Shown here one piece after another: positions 30,979 through 41,140 of a stretch of 64,000 nt of DNA; the first letter of the stretch is position 1, and every line of letters starts with the position of its first letter. Both the position numbers and the translations under genes were made by a program. The DNA is taken from assembly GCF_027943255.1 (NCBI RefSeq), contig NC_072896.1, forward strand, positions 34,932,501 through 34,996,500. The letters are read 5' to 3'. The DNA is from Anastrepha obliqua. Its lineage: Eukaryota; Arthropoda; Insecta; Diptera; Tephritidae. The notes under the pieces were generated by a model. The model worked only from the letters and a program-made list of their open reading frames with translations. It was not told the origin of the DNA and did not search any database.

Positions 30979-31685
30979 TTCAGTTATTATTTCAGAAAAA
31001 TTGTCAACACTCTATCGGAAAGGTTTGTTTTTACTCTTTTGAACTAAAAAAATTGAAAATCGGATTAAATTGGCGAAGTTATAAGTGATTGTCCCCATCA
31101 ACCTTTCGAAAAACGGTTTTTTGCCCAAAAAATAAGATTTTTGAGGTGTATTGGAAACTTCTCATACACCATTTTTCTTAGTTTTACAATACTTACAAGT
31201 TGTGCTAGGTCTCCATAAAAGTATGATATCACTGTGGCACAGTGTTATTAATAAAAAACTGTTTGTGCAATACGAGGTTCATTCAAAAAGGTTGTTAGGC
31301 TTGAAGGCTATGGTCTTCCAAATAAATGTATGTCGCTGCCGACACGGATTCCGGAACTCACAGGTGTCTAAAATCTAAATGACAAAAAGTTTATTGTTCA
31401 GCATAAATGTTATGATCGTATGAACTATGATCTTTGAAAACAAAAAAAAATTACAAAATGGCGGACGTTCAACGTGGAAAACCCATTTTTGACTCTTTTT
31501 TACTTTAAAGGTCCGAAAACAATTTTTTGTGAATGGTCGTGGTTTACACGATAACAAGATCACTTCTAGGTCTCCTAAATTTTATTTCATCAAAATCAGT
31601 TCAGTAGAACCGGTTATATCTGTGTACATTGTCCATTTGAAGAAATAAATAAATATATATTTTTTTTATTCTAGATTGACTATTA
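30979..31685. other. Spacer with transposon-like non-coding phrase
   Basis: CATCAAAATCAGTTCAGTAG and ACCGGTTATAT at 31589-31620 belong to a phrase that recurs in the TTAA-flanked elements. Otherwise nothing is recognised. Confidence 0.35.
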
Positions 31686-32583
31686 AAGGGTGATTTTTTA
31701 AGAGCTATAGGAAAGCTTTTCAAAAAAATAATGCATGAAATTTTTATTTAAATCGATAGTACAGTCCATATAATTTAATGCTTGAAGATTATTTTATGCA
31801 AATGCTGACCGAGACTGCGCTTCAAATGGTCCATCCGCTTAGTACAATTTTGGCATACTCTTTCCAATGTTTCGGCCGGTATCTCACAAATAAATGCTTT
31901 AATGTTATCTTCCAATGCGTTAATTGAAACAGGCTTATCTGATTAGAAATGAGCTTTAACATAGCCCCACAAAAAATAATCTGAAGGCGTTATATCGCAC
32001 GATCTGGGTGGCCAATTGACAGGTCCCGAACGTGAAATAAAATGCTCACCGAACTCGCCCTCAACGCGTTCTGTGTGGCATGTGGCACCGTCTTGCTAAA
32101 ACGACATGTCATGCAAGTCAAGCTCTTGCATTTTGGACAAAAAAAAGTTGGATATCATTTCACGGTAGCGCCACCATTCACAGTTACGTTACGATTCGCA
32201 GCATCTTTGAAGAAGTACGGCCCAATGATACCTCCAGCCTATAAACCGCACCAAACTGTGACTTTTTCTGGATACATTGGTAGCTCTTGCAATTCTTCTG
32301 GCTGATCTTCACTCCAAAATCGACAATTCTGCTTATTTACGTACCCATTGATCCAAAAATGAGCCTCGTCACTGAACACAATTTTTCGATTTTAAAGTTT
32401 CTTAACAGAACACGCATTTTTATAATAAAATTCAATGATTTGCAATCGTTGTTCGTTTGTAAGACGATTCTTGTTTAAATTATAGACCAAACTGAAGATG
32501 TTTGATAGTGAAACAAAGCACGAAACGTGCGTCAGCTGTTTAAACCAACTGTTTAAAAAGATATAAGCTAAAAAATCACCCTT
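31686..32583 (-). mobile_element. Rosa-like (DD41D) transposon 2, internally deleted
   Basis: Ends AAGGGTGATTTTTTAAGAGC (left) and GCTAAAAAATCACCCTT (right) are inverted repeats flanked by TA at 31684-31685 and 32584-32585. The length is about 898 bp. The transposase is on the minus strand. Confidence 0.9.
31760..32483 (-). pseudogene. Rosa-like transposase 2, central deletion
   Basis: On the minus strand near 32470 the start reads LTNEQRLQIIEFYYKNACSV, then KK and a stop, then KIVFSDEAHFWINGYVNKQN. The family's inner 130-150 residues are missing between these. The frame continues RFWSEDQPEELQELPMYPEK, GGIIGPYFFKDAANRNVTVN. After that small indels scramble the reading, but pieces such as FCGAMLKLISNQI can be followed to the right TIR. 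The first catalytic D (FSDE) is present, the later ones are frameshifted. Same deletion as transposons 1 and 3. Confidence 0.82.
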
Positions 32584-32759
32584 TATATATTACTATTTCT
32601 ACCACGATTTTGTTTATACCTATTTCGACCAAACGGTGTCTTTTTGGCATTTTCCATTTGAATGCAAATAAATGAGGAAATAATTAATTAATTATATACG
32701 AGGTTTATTAAAAAAATAAGAAGAATTTTCAAATTTCGCGGTCTACGTACATAGGACTT

Positions 32760-33490
32760 TCGATTATTATTATTTTTATTTCGGTACACTCGAGGTTGCT
32801 GTGGATGACGTCGCTTGGTATATGCCAGCCTGCTTTTGTTATTGTTCGAAGTATTTTAGATTGGGTCCTTTGAATTATTGAATTATACCAATATCAAGGT
32901 TTTTTGTGCTGTCCCCCAGATTTTTATGTCATTATTTCCAAATGGGTGAGATTATATATTAGATTTATATATTACTACTTTGTTGTTAAGGCTTAGTTTT
33001 AAATTTCGAGCCAACTGCCAGTATAGTTGTCTGAATTTGTTTTTGCTTTCATTTCGTTCATTTCCTATATGTCGTTTCCAATTTAGTTTTTCATCTATAG
33101 TTATGTCAAGGTACTTTGCTCCAGGAAAGATTTTTATTTCATTGTTTTTTATTGTGAGTTTGTGTTTCTTAAGCTTTCTGTTTTTGTATATATGACTTGT
33201 ACCATTTTATCTTTGTTGACTTCAATTCCCCAATTATCAAGCCATGATAGAGTGTCATTTACTGTTTGTTAAAGAATGTCAGTGGCTTTTTTTTCATTTT
33301 ATCTGATGCCATTAAAACCGTGTCATCCGCGAATGTGGCTATCATGCAATTTTTTGTTGTTGGGATCGGTATATCTGCTGTGAATGTCATATACAATAGA
33401 GGTCGCAGGACATTACCTTGGGGTGCATCTGCTGTCATTTGCATTAAGCATTCGTTTTCAAACTTTATAAACAATTGTCAGATTTTAAGG
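32760..33490 (-). pseudogene. Jockey-clade reverse transcriptase fragment
   Basis: On the minus strand 33474-33259 is open and reads MQMTADAPQGNVLRPLLYM then ADIPIPT and TFADDTVLMASDKM. These are the RT box and the active site FADD. The thumb continues with frameshifts toward 32760, where GIIQ, KGPNLKYFEQ and QAGIYQA can be seen. Jockey-type RTs without RNase H fit best. It is truncated at both ends. Confidence 0.85.
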
Positions 33491-33690
33491 TGAACCAAAT
33501 AAAACCCACAAAACAAAATCAAAAAAAAATGTTTGGATCGCAACTTCATGCACAGCCTATTCTGTCCATACTATTTTTCATGTTCCAGCATTTAAAAAGG
33601 TATCATTTATGCTTATGGACGTCCCACAAGTTATCAATGTCAAATCACAGCTGCTATGTGGCCAAGTATTCTGGCCTAACAAAATAAGTA

Positions 33691-33910
33691 ATGAAGAACT
33701 CTGGAGACAAATGAACAATGAACCCATCCTTCGCCCGCTAACATGCAGAAAATGGCTATATAAGATCACAAGAATGACCCCAGATTGGAATCCTTAGGGA
33801 AGCAGAAGCTACGGATGGCCAAAGAACACATGGAAAAGATCCTTTCTGCATGACTTACCCTCCATAAACACAAGCTGGTACAATGCTAAGAGGGCTTCAA
33901 GATGTCAGTC
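33691..33910 (+). pseudogene. C-terminal fragment of an endonuclease-RT non-LTR element
   Basis: Plus strand: EELWRQMNNEPILRPLTCRK, ITRMTPDWNP, then shifted KNTWKRSFLHDLPSINTSWY. This corresponds to the tail region (KKWRWIGHTLRK-like, then GRPK-TW) of a common invertebrate endonuclease-reverse transcriptase. It is only a remnant and lies opposite in strand to the Jockey piece beside it. Confidence 0.7.
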
Positions 33911-33990
33911 GTGCATAATTCCTGGTCGGTTCCATTTTGTTATGTCAGCTTTTACTTTTGCTAATTAGACAGATGTATGACTTTACATGA

Positions 33991-34290
33991 TACAGCAACG
34001 CGTTAAAATTGTTGAAACTTATTATGAAAATGGTCGATCTTTAAGAAACAATCAAACGAATGCGTCGACAATTTGATGGTTTTTGATAAAATGTCAAGAA
34101 AATGGTGCTGTGAAGGACAAAAAAAGAACTGGCAGGCCAAAACTGGACACTCTGTTGAAAATATTGCTGACGGAGCGCAAAGTGTTGCTCAACAATCCAC
34201 ACCCAACAACAGCGATATCTCGACGCTCTCAGCAATTGATCATTTATAGATCGACTGTTGCACCTTACCTGTACACGTTGGGTGTCATTT
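33991..34290 (+). pseudogene. Rosa/mariner-like transposase N-terminal fragment
   Basis: Plus strand: IQQRVKIVETYYENGRSLR, then frameshifts, KKRTGRPKLDT, and AISRRSQQLIIYRSTVA. This is the paired helix-turn-helix DNA-binding part with the GRPK linker of a Tc1/mariner transposase, the very region deleted from the three rosa-like elements nearby. The catalytic core is missing. It faces transposon 3, which runs on the opposite strand. Confidence 0.7.
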
Positions 34291-34414
34291 GAATTATGCC
34301 ATTTTTCATAGAAAGTGTGGTTAAGTTTCACAAGCCGGTGTTTATTTTGAATAAAATACAATTTTTTTTGGAAATTATTATCATTTCTCCTTATTATGAT
34401 AATATTGGTATGAC

Positions 34415-35090
34415 TCAATTACGCATGGAACAAAATATTGGCCAAATGACCGCCGTGGCCTCGGCGTCACACCTCCATCCGATGGTCCAAATTTTTGATG
34501 ACGCTGAGGCATAATTGAGGTTCTATGCCGTTAATGTGCCGAATTATCTCATGCTTTAGCTCTTGAGTTGTTGCTGGCTTATCGACGTACACTTTTTCTT
34601 TCAGATAACCCCAAAGAAAGAAGTCCAACGGTGTCAAATCACATGATCTTGGCGGCCAATTGGCATCGCCACGACGTGAGATTAGTCGGCCATCAAATTT
34701 TTGGCGCAAAAGAGCCATTGTTTGTGACAAGTGGCACCGTTCTGTTGAAACCACATATCGTCCACGTCCATATCTTCCAATTTGGGCCATAAAAAGTTCC
34801 TTATCATCTAATGATAGCGAACACTATTCACAGTAACTGCCTGACCGGGCTCATTTTGGAAAAAATACGGCCCAACGATGCCGCCGGCCCATAAACCGCA
34901 CCAAACAGTCACTCTGTGTGCAATTCTGCTTATTGACGAATCCACTTAGGTGAAAATGTGCCTCATCACTGAAGATGATTTTCTTCACGAAGTGCTCGAT
35001 ATGCATTTTGATTTGAACGCCCGTTTTCATAATAAGCCTGAATAACTTTAACGCGTTGGTCGATTATGTATCTTTCTATGGTTCAAATTG
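34415..35090 (-). pseudogene. Rosa-like transposon 3, internally deleted transposase
   Basis: On the minus strand from about 35075: IDQRVKVIQAYYENGRSNQN, AYRALR, then directly KKIIFSDEAHFHLSGFVNKQ. The helix-turn-helix inner region is missing, as in transposons 1 and 2. The frame then shifts; WFQQNGATCHK shows the second catalytic D changed to N. The last part 34790-34467 is open with LISRRGDANWPPRSCDLTPL, FFLWGYLKEKVYVDKPATT. TIRs were not found. Dead copy. Confidence 0.82.
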
Positions 35091-36955
35091 AATTAGTCTG
35101 AAATTGAAAAATGTGAAATGAAATGCAGAAAAGAACTTGATGTTTAGGTGTGATTTACATTCAACATCGGCCTTTGAAATTTAACCACTCTTTATATAAT
35201 TTTGTGGGAGTAAATTTTGAATAAAAGAAGTTAAACCCGCAAGAACCTAAATTTTCACATATCTTATTATAAACCAACATCCAGGCGCGTCTTTTGAAAG
35301 ACCCTTTATCTTTTAGTATTCTATATGAAATGTGGTAAGGATGAAAGCGAATTTCGCACATGAATGGAAAGTTTTCTTTTTCGCTTTCCAGGCCATGATT
35401 TATTTAGATATTTATTTTGCGAGTACATTCAGTGCAATTAAAATAATTTTAATCGGCGCATTAAGATTCTCGCAACCGATATGAATGCCATTTGCGGATA
35501 TGCAAATAAAAATAATTACACCATTCAACCAAAAAATATGGTTGATATTAATATGCAAAAGCTTTAATTGATATATGTTTGTATGTATGCGTGTGCACAC
35601 ACATCCTCACATACAAGCAGTTGTAACGAATTAATGACAGCGTTAAGTGATTTCATTGTCCTTCGTAGCCATTTAACAATTCAACAACTCAGCCAAGCAA
35701 ATATGAATTTTCACGTATGCGTGCATGTATGTGTGGATATGTGAAGGCCACTGCTGGTAGCCGAAACCGAAGCTTTATCATATCACATTGTCGGTGCGGA
35801 CTTTTGCTTATGGCAGCGAAATTAATCAGCTCGCTTGCGTGGCATTAACTTTGTAGGTAAATTTGTATGTCCGTATGTATGGCGCTGTGTATGTTTACGT
35901 ACACACAGGTAGCCATGTCATGCAGACACACTGATAGCTTAATTGATAATAATCCGACTATAATACAGACTCAGTCCCAATCGCTGAAATTGAGCAGTGA
36001 AGCAACCGAAATGTGAGAAGAGTGCGTATGTGAACATCCCACAGAACGAGAACATTAAAATGTGCGAGATATCTGTGTGTATGTGTGTGTGTGTATACGC
36101 GAGATGAACGTGGATTGTGCTCTTGCATTGCAATTACTTAACTCAGTAAATGAGGCTTAATTTTATTTTACGCCACGCCAATTGCAGACCATACTGCCAC
36201 ATCAAAGGAAATGTCAGTGAGTGAAACTTTTGCTAGCATTGAAAGCGTAAAAAGAACAGCGAAATACTCGTACACAGAAAAAGTCAGGCATGTCAGGAGA
36301 TTTAAGAAAAAAGCGCTGAGAAATTAACCTTCATTTTACATATATAATGAGCTCTTGCGTACTTGTAGACAGTTAAAGTGAAGTGCTACACTCTGCCACA
36401 CTCGTGCGTCTGTATGTGTGTAACTACTGCTTACAGCATTGATTAAGCGCTCTGAGTCGTAAGTATTAATTGTGGCACTTTGAATGACAGAGTTGGGCAA
36501 GTGTATTAATGAGATGATAAAAGCCATTTAAAGTGATCCAATGAAAATAAAAGAAGTTGTGAAAAAATATATTTAAGGTATCTAACTAATTGCCGAAACG
36601 AAAGATAGGTTTTTTGAGTTGTGATAAAAATTAAAACAAAAAAATACTTGAATGAATGTGCAAATATTTGAAGCGCAGTGCAATTGGCAAAATCTATTTT
36701 ACATTTAAGTGGGTAAAATATTTCATCTTCTAATTAACAAAAGGATTTAATTTTCGTTTTGATTATTTTATTTTCAAAGAAGATAGATTAATTAGATTAA
36801 CGTTAATTCATGGAAAAAAGGCACATTTTTATGATTTTTTTTTTGATGACACAGTTAAAATTTATTCAGCAAATCTTTTACTACATAAAACTATAGCATT
36901 TGAAGTATATTTTGTGAAATTTTCATCCAAAAATATTTAAAAATACGGCAATGGC
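35091..36955. other. AT-rich spacer with microsatellites, nothing recognised
   Basis: Short GT/CA runs near 35590, 35880 and 36080, scattered ATG-less frames and no domain. It looks like ordinary intergenic DNA. Confidence 0.45.
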
Positions 36956-37514
36956 AAAAATTATTCGGACGCGTCTCAAAAAAAGTAGTTTTGCGGTGCC
37001 CCTCATAACTCGGTGTTAAATCATCTGAAATCAAAAAAACAAAGTTATTTCGTTAGATAATCGTTTTCTCCGGGTAACGCCGAGAGGGTTTTTTGAAATT
37101 AAAAATTTTTCGATTTTTGGGAACACGTTAAAGTCAAAAACACGATTTTTGCGTAAAAAATCGGTGAATTAGTTACCGTAAAAACAAAAGTATCAACAAA
37201 TTCGAAAAAAACTCTTCGGCGTTACCTTGCAAAACATCTACATAAAAAGTGTTCAAAATTTCAAAAGGATCGGTGCAGTAGTTTCAAAGTTATAAGGGGC
37301 ACCGACTTTGAAAACGTAAGTTGTGGGAAAAACGCTTTAACGCTAACGCTAAACGCGGTTGAGCCAGGTAGGTAGCAACACTAACATGGCTGTATCTTTG
37401 TAAGTTTTGCTCCAATTCATCTAAAATTTTCACAGAATATTCTTGACAGGTTCTTCATTTAAAAAATCAAACAAAAAAAAAATGCAAAAAAAAAATTTTA
37501 AAACGGTACCCCCC
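36956..37514. mobile_element. TTAA-flanked non-coding element, one end recognised
   Basis: Ends ACGGTACCCCCC followed by TTAA at 37515-37518, the same design as the other TTAA elements. It contains the phrase CAAAATTTCAAAAGGATCGG then GCAGTAGTTTCAAAGTTATA (37254-37296). The left end could not be placed, so the start is approximate. No coding capacity. Confidence 0.55.
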
Positions 37515-37529
37515 TTAATGGTGGCCGTG

Positions 37530-39245
37530 GCTAGGTCTGCTGCTATAATTGGCAGATGTACATTCTAAAGTAAAGCAAATTTCGTGAGCTATGCAAATAC
37601 TTCAGACTATTCTTTGTCCTTTGGCGCATTATTCGCAACAGAAGATGACGTTCGAGAAGCGTTTTCCCCCTGAAACTCTCATCCATAACCGCTGATTAGG
37701 GTCTTTCATCTATTCTCCTCAAAAACTGCTTCCCGCTTACAAAGCCATTACTGTTAATTTTAAATGAATCGCGCTCTACCGGGTTATTTCCATACGACTA
37801 GGAAATAGCTCACATAACTCCAATCAGCTCTGACAACGCCATGGGGTAGATCCAAACTAGTCAACCTGTGTAAGGAGGAGATCTTATCTCTTGGGCGTGC
37901 AGGTAAAATTTCTACGATTTGGGTTCCAGCACATAGGAACATAGAGGGAAATAAAATTGCTGATGAGCTTGCCTAGAAGGGGACTGAATTGGTCTCAAAA
38001 ATCTTCTACTCGGTCATCGGCATCCTCCGACTGTTGTTAAAGGGTAATTGCACAACCTCTTTCTCAGGAAAGTGCAGAAAAGATGGAGCTCCATTTGTTT
38101 AGGTGCTATTTCTAAAAGCCTTTGGCCCCACTACAGTGGGCGGAGGACTCATAAAGTGCTGGGGACTTTACACCATTCAATTTCCAAGCTCGTAGGTGTT
38201 TTTTATTTTCATAGGTGTTATGGTAGCGCACTACCCTCAAGTGGCCTTCTGAAACCAGGCTGAGCCTATTTCTCTCCATCAGCTCTCGCCGCGGGACAAC
38301 CGTCAAGCATTACTTCACGGGGAGGGAAGGTGATTAGTCGCCATTGCTGTATCGCAGTCTTTCCAGACGCCTCATCTCTTTCATAATCTCAGCCCCTAAG
38401 TCGCATGCCGCACTCCACTGTTCCTTCCAGCGCAGCATGTGATGTACGAATATTTCCGACGAAGGAGGTTCTCCAAAGGTTCTATAGAGTCTTTCTTTTG
38501 CATGTGAAGAATATGTGGTGAACGTCCTCTAAAATGTTTCCATCGCAGTAGTCGCAAAAAGGATTGTCGTCCTGGTTAAACCTGTATAGATATTCTTTAA
38601 AGCATCCATGTCCACTCAAAACTGAGTCAGGTAAAAGTCCACATCTCCAGGCCTCTTTAACCAAAGCTTTAGGTTGGGAATGCATCTGTGCATCCAACGC
38701 CCTTTGGCCGAGCTGTCCCACCCAGTTTGCTACTCGTCGGTGCAATTATTTTAACTTTTTTTCGTCCCTTTGATGTACTGTACCATAGAATTCGGCCATC
38801 GAAGTAACTGCGCAGTATTCTGCTCAGATACATGGAGACCCCAATTCGCTCTATGGCGTCTAAGGTTTTCGCCCAGTTTGCAGAGTGGAATGCATTTCTG
38901 ACGTCTAGGGTGATAATCAGGCAGTACTCTTTGGTGCCATTTAGCCAGCGGGTGCCGTTGATTGCTTTCATTGCAAACTGGATTGCTGAAGATACTGCAA
39001 CTCGTAGGTGTGTTTACCGGTCATTGGGAGATCGGCACACACGCGGAAAAGCTAGATTTACCACTTAAGCCTCATTGCAGAACCTGTAGGGACCTTTCAG
39101 AGAAGCATACTGTTGAGCGCTTTCTCTGTAAATGTTCAGGATTGGCACTGGCTGCCCCCTTCTTCGACACCCTGTGGCAGCGCGCCAATCTAAATCTCAT
39201 CAATCTTCTCCATTACATCAACAGCTCTGGCTGGCTGTAAATATT
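37530..39245 (+). pseudogene. RNase H end of a LOA/I-like element, split by an R1 insertion
   Basis: Plus strand: ISTIWVPAHRNIEGNKIADE (37900-37965), then SLWPHYSGRRTHKVLG and SKLVGV up to 38199. After the inserted R1 the frame resumes at 39001 with GVFTGHWEIGTHAEKLDLPL, CRTCRDLSEKHTVERFLCKC and INLLHYINSSGWL, ending at TAA 39240. The host gene is therefore one RNase H plus zinc-tail region, with GH in PGH changed to AH and a few stops. RT parts upstream are missing or unrecognisable. Confidence 0.85.
38200..39000 (-). mobile_element. R1-clade non-LTR element, 5'-truncated, with target duplication
   Basis: On the minus strand the RT begins inside the domain: GTKEYCLIITLDVRNAF, ANWAKTLDAIERIGVS and SYFDGRILWYS. 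A large internal deletion follows. The C-terminus is present as RRVANWVGQLGQRALDAQMH, CGLLPDSVLSGHGCFKEYL and CDYCDGNILEDVHHIFFTC, the zinc motif of R1-type proteins. A run AAAATAAAAAA on the minus strand closes the 3' end. CTCGTAGGTGT is duplicated on both sides (38189-38199 and 39001-39011). R1 elements usually insert in 28S rDNA; this copy is in another retrotransposon. Confidence 0.88.
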
Positions 39246-39399
39246 TGCCTGTTGGAGGTCTCATAATGGTATCAAAATGGCGCTTAAGTGCTCCTTGGAG
39301 AGTGCCCGAGTGGTACGCAACCATTTCACCTACATACCCACGATGCCGCAAACTATAAACCACTTACGAAATCGACAACAATTTCTAAATTATTTCAGG

Positions 39400-39625
39400 C
39401 TGTAGTTAAGACAGAGCTGGTTTTTGCTGTGTCTAGCTTCATAAGCCCGATTTAACATGGTTTAGTAGAAGATCTTCAGTTTTTAGTTTTGCAATTTATT
39501 TCTTAGAACTGTATCAACAGCTTTAAGGCTGGCTATCGCGTAGATGCTATCTACACTGACTTTTCGAAGGCTTTAAATAGGGTCTCTTACAAAATCTTGC
39601 TAAGTAAATTAGCGTTTAACCTTGA
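39400..39625 (+). pseudogene. Jockey-clade RT box-A fragment
   Basis: Plus strand: SSFISPIQHGLV, then NCINSFKAGYRVDAIYTDFS followed by KALNRVSYKILLSKLAF. The YTDFSKA motif carries the first RT aspartate. It is about 70 residues of a Jockey/Juan-type RT, truncated on both sides. Confidence 0.75.
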
Positions 39626-39639
39626 AGGTAAAGCATGGC

Positions 39640-41140
39640 AAACATGTTTACGGATAGCTCGAAGTAGGACAGAAGAGTTGGAGGGGGAGTATTCTGCAAA
39701 GAGCTCCCCATCAAGCTCAAATTTAGGCTTCCGGACCATTGTAGTGTTTTTCAAGCGGAGGTAGCCGCAATAAAGGAAACAGAGGACTGTTTGCTCACTT
39801 CGGTTATTACTGCGAAGGATGTAAATATTTACTCGGAGAACCAAGCGGCAGCCAGGCCCTTGGACTCGTTGCTTGTGCATTCGAAATTAGTCGGGGAATG
39901 ACTGGCTTCTCTCGACGTATCTAAATACCACAATGTGCACCTTGTTTGGGTGCCAGGCCACAGGAATATAGCAGATGAACTTGCTCGAACCGGTACAACG
40001 CTTGACCTCCAAGTGGATATGCCTATAATCACTTATAAGCTACTTATAGATAGGGAAACCATCAATAAGGTAAATACAAACTGGCAAAACCTCACAATAT
40101 GCGAACTTAGCAGACAGAGATGGCCGAATTGGAACATCGGTCGATCGAAAATTTTGTTAAAATTTAACAGAGAAGCTTTAAGAAACATTATAGGGGTATT
40201 AACTGGTCATTGTTTAATAGGCAGCCACGCTAGAAGGTTACGACTCCCGTACTTCGATTTCTATAGAAGCTGTCTTAACACAGAAGAAGAGGAAACAGTC
40301 AGACACCTTTTATGTGAGTGTGAAAGCATTTTTAAGGGACAGATACCTGTAAACGGCCATATTTTCCCTGATTTTCATTAAAATTATTTAAAATGAAGAA
40401 GTTAATATATTTTTTTCAAATAATATTTTTTTTAAATTGGCATACAGTTTATTTATACATTAAAATAATATAACAATTTTTTTTTATTTTAATCATTTAA
40501 AATGGCGGATGTACACTCAAACCTTCCAGGAAGGTCGCAGCGGGGCTTCGCAATCGGCGGGCATTGTAGCATCAGCGTCAGTGACCTGAATACAAAAAAC
40601 CAAAATTTTTTTTTATTTGTTAATGTCATAATTTCTATAGGATTTAAAAACAAATGAAAAAAAACTACGCGGAATAAAATGCTTAAAAAAAAATGAATTT
40701 TGGGGCGAATTGAAAAATTATTTTTTCGAAAAATTTTCCAAAACTTGTAAATTCATATAGAAAATAATATCATATAAAAGATGTGTGCAAAATTTCAGGA
40801 AGATCGGTCAATAAATGTTCGATTTATCGTGTACGCCAATTCGAAAAATATAGTTTTGAGAAAAACGCGTCTAAAGTTTGAATACGACGTAACTATACCT
40901 CTCCCAGCGCTCGAACGCAAAGAATAGAGTCGTCACGGTTGACGATCTGCAATGTAAGAAATACTTAAATTTACGTTCTAAAAATTTTTGACATATTCTT
41001 AAAGGATTATATTAACATTTTAAGAATAAAAATTTTGTTTCCGAAGTTCTAGACGTATCTGTCCCCTTAAATGATGCAGCGGACATAGCGGTTCTAAAAC
41101 TAACGAAGCTTTGCTCGTTTATTAAAGCTACCAGATGGTA
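39640..41140 (+). pseudogene. RNase H and tail of a LOA/I-like element, split by a TTAA element
   Basis: Plus strand: DRRVGGGVFCKELPI, FRLPDHCSVFQAEVAAIKET, VNIYSENQAAARPLDS, LVWVPGHRNIADELARTGTT. The frame is open from 39935 to 40381 and includes TGHCLIGSHARRLRLPYFDF and YRSCLNTEEEETVRHLLCEC. At ESIF it is cut at TTAA by the element 40336-41066. After it the tail resumes as NDAADIAVLKLTKLCSFIKA, ending near 41140. The first catalytic D region (TDSS) is lost, SDSQ is SENQ, and stops separate the first two motifs. Same family as 29.8 and 63.2 kb. Confidence 0.85.
40336..41066. mobile_element. TTAA-flanked non-coding element, family 1 copy A
   Basis: Begins GGGACAGATACCTGTAAACG after TTAA (40332-40335) and ends GTATCTGTCCCC before TTAA (41067-41070). 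It interrupts the RNase H element, and joining the flanks at one TTAA restores the surrounding coding sequence to within a one-base shift. It is 731 bp, AT-rich, without a usable frame. 56097-56647 is the same element in the opposite orientation. TTAA duplication is typical of piggyBac-group transposons, so this could be a piggyBac-type MITE; no transposase proves it. Confidence 0.85.

Noticed and set aside
32042..32305. An 87-codon plus-strand frame
   Set aside because: It lies antisense to the rosa-like transposase 2, whose motifs read on the minus strand.
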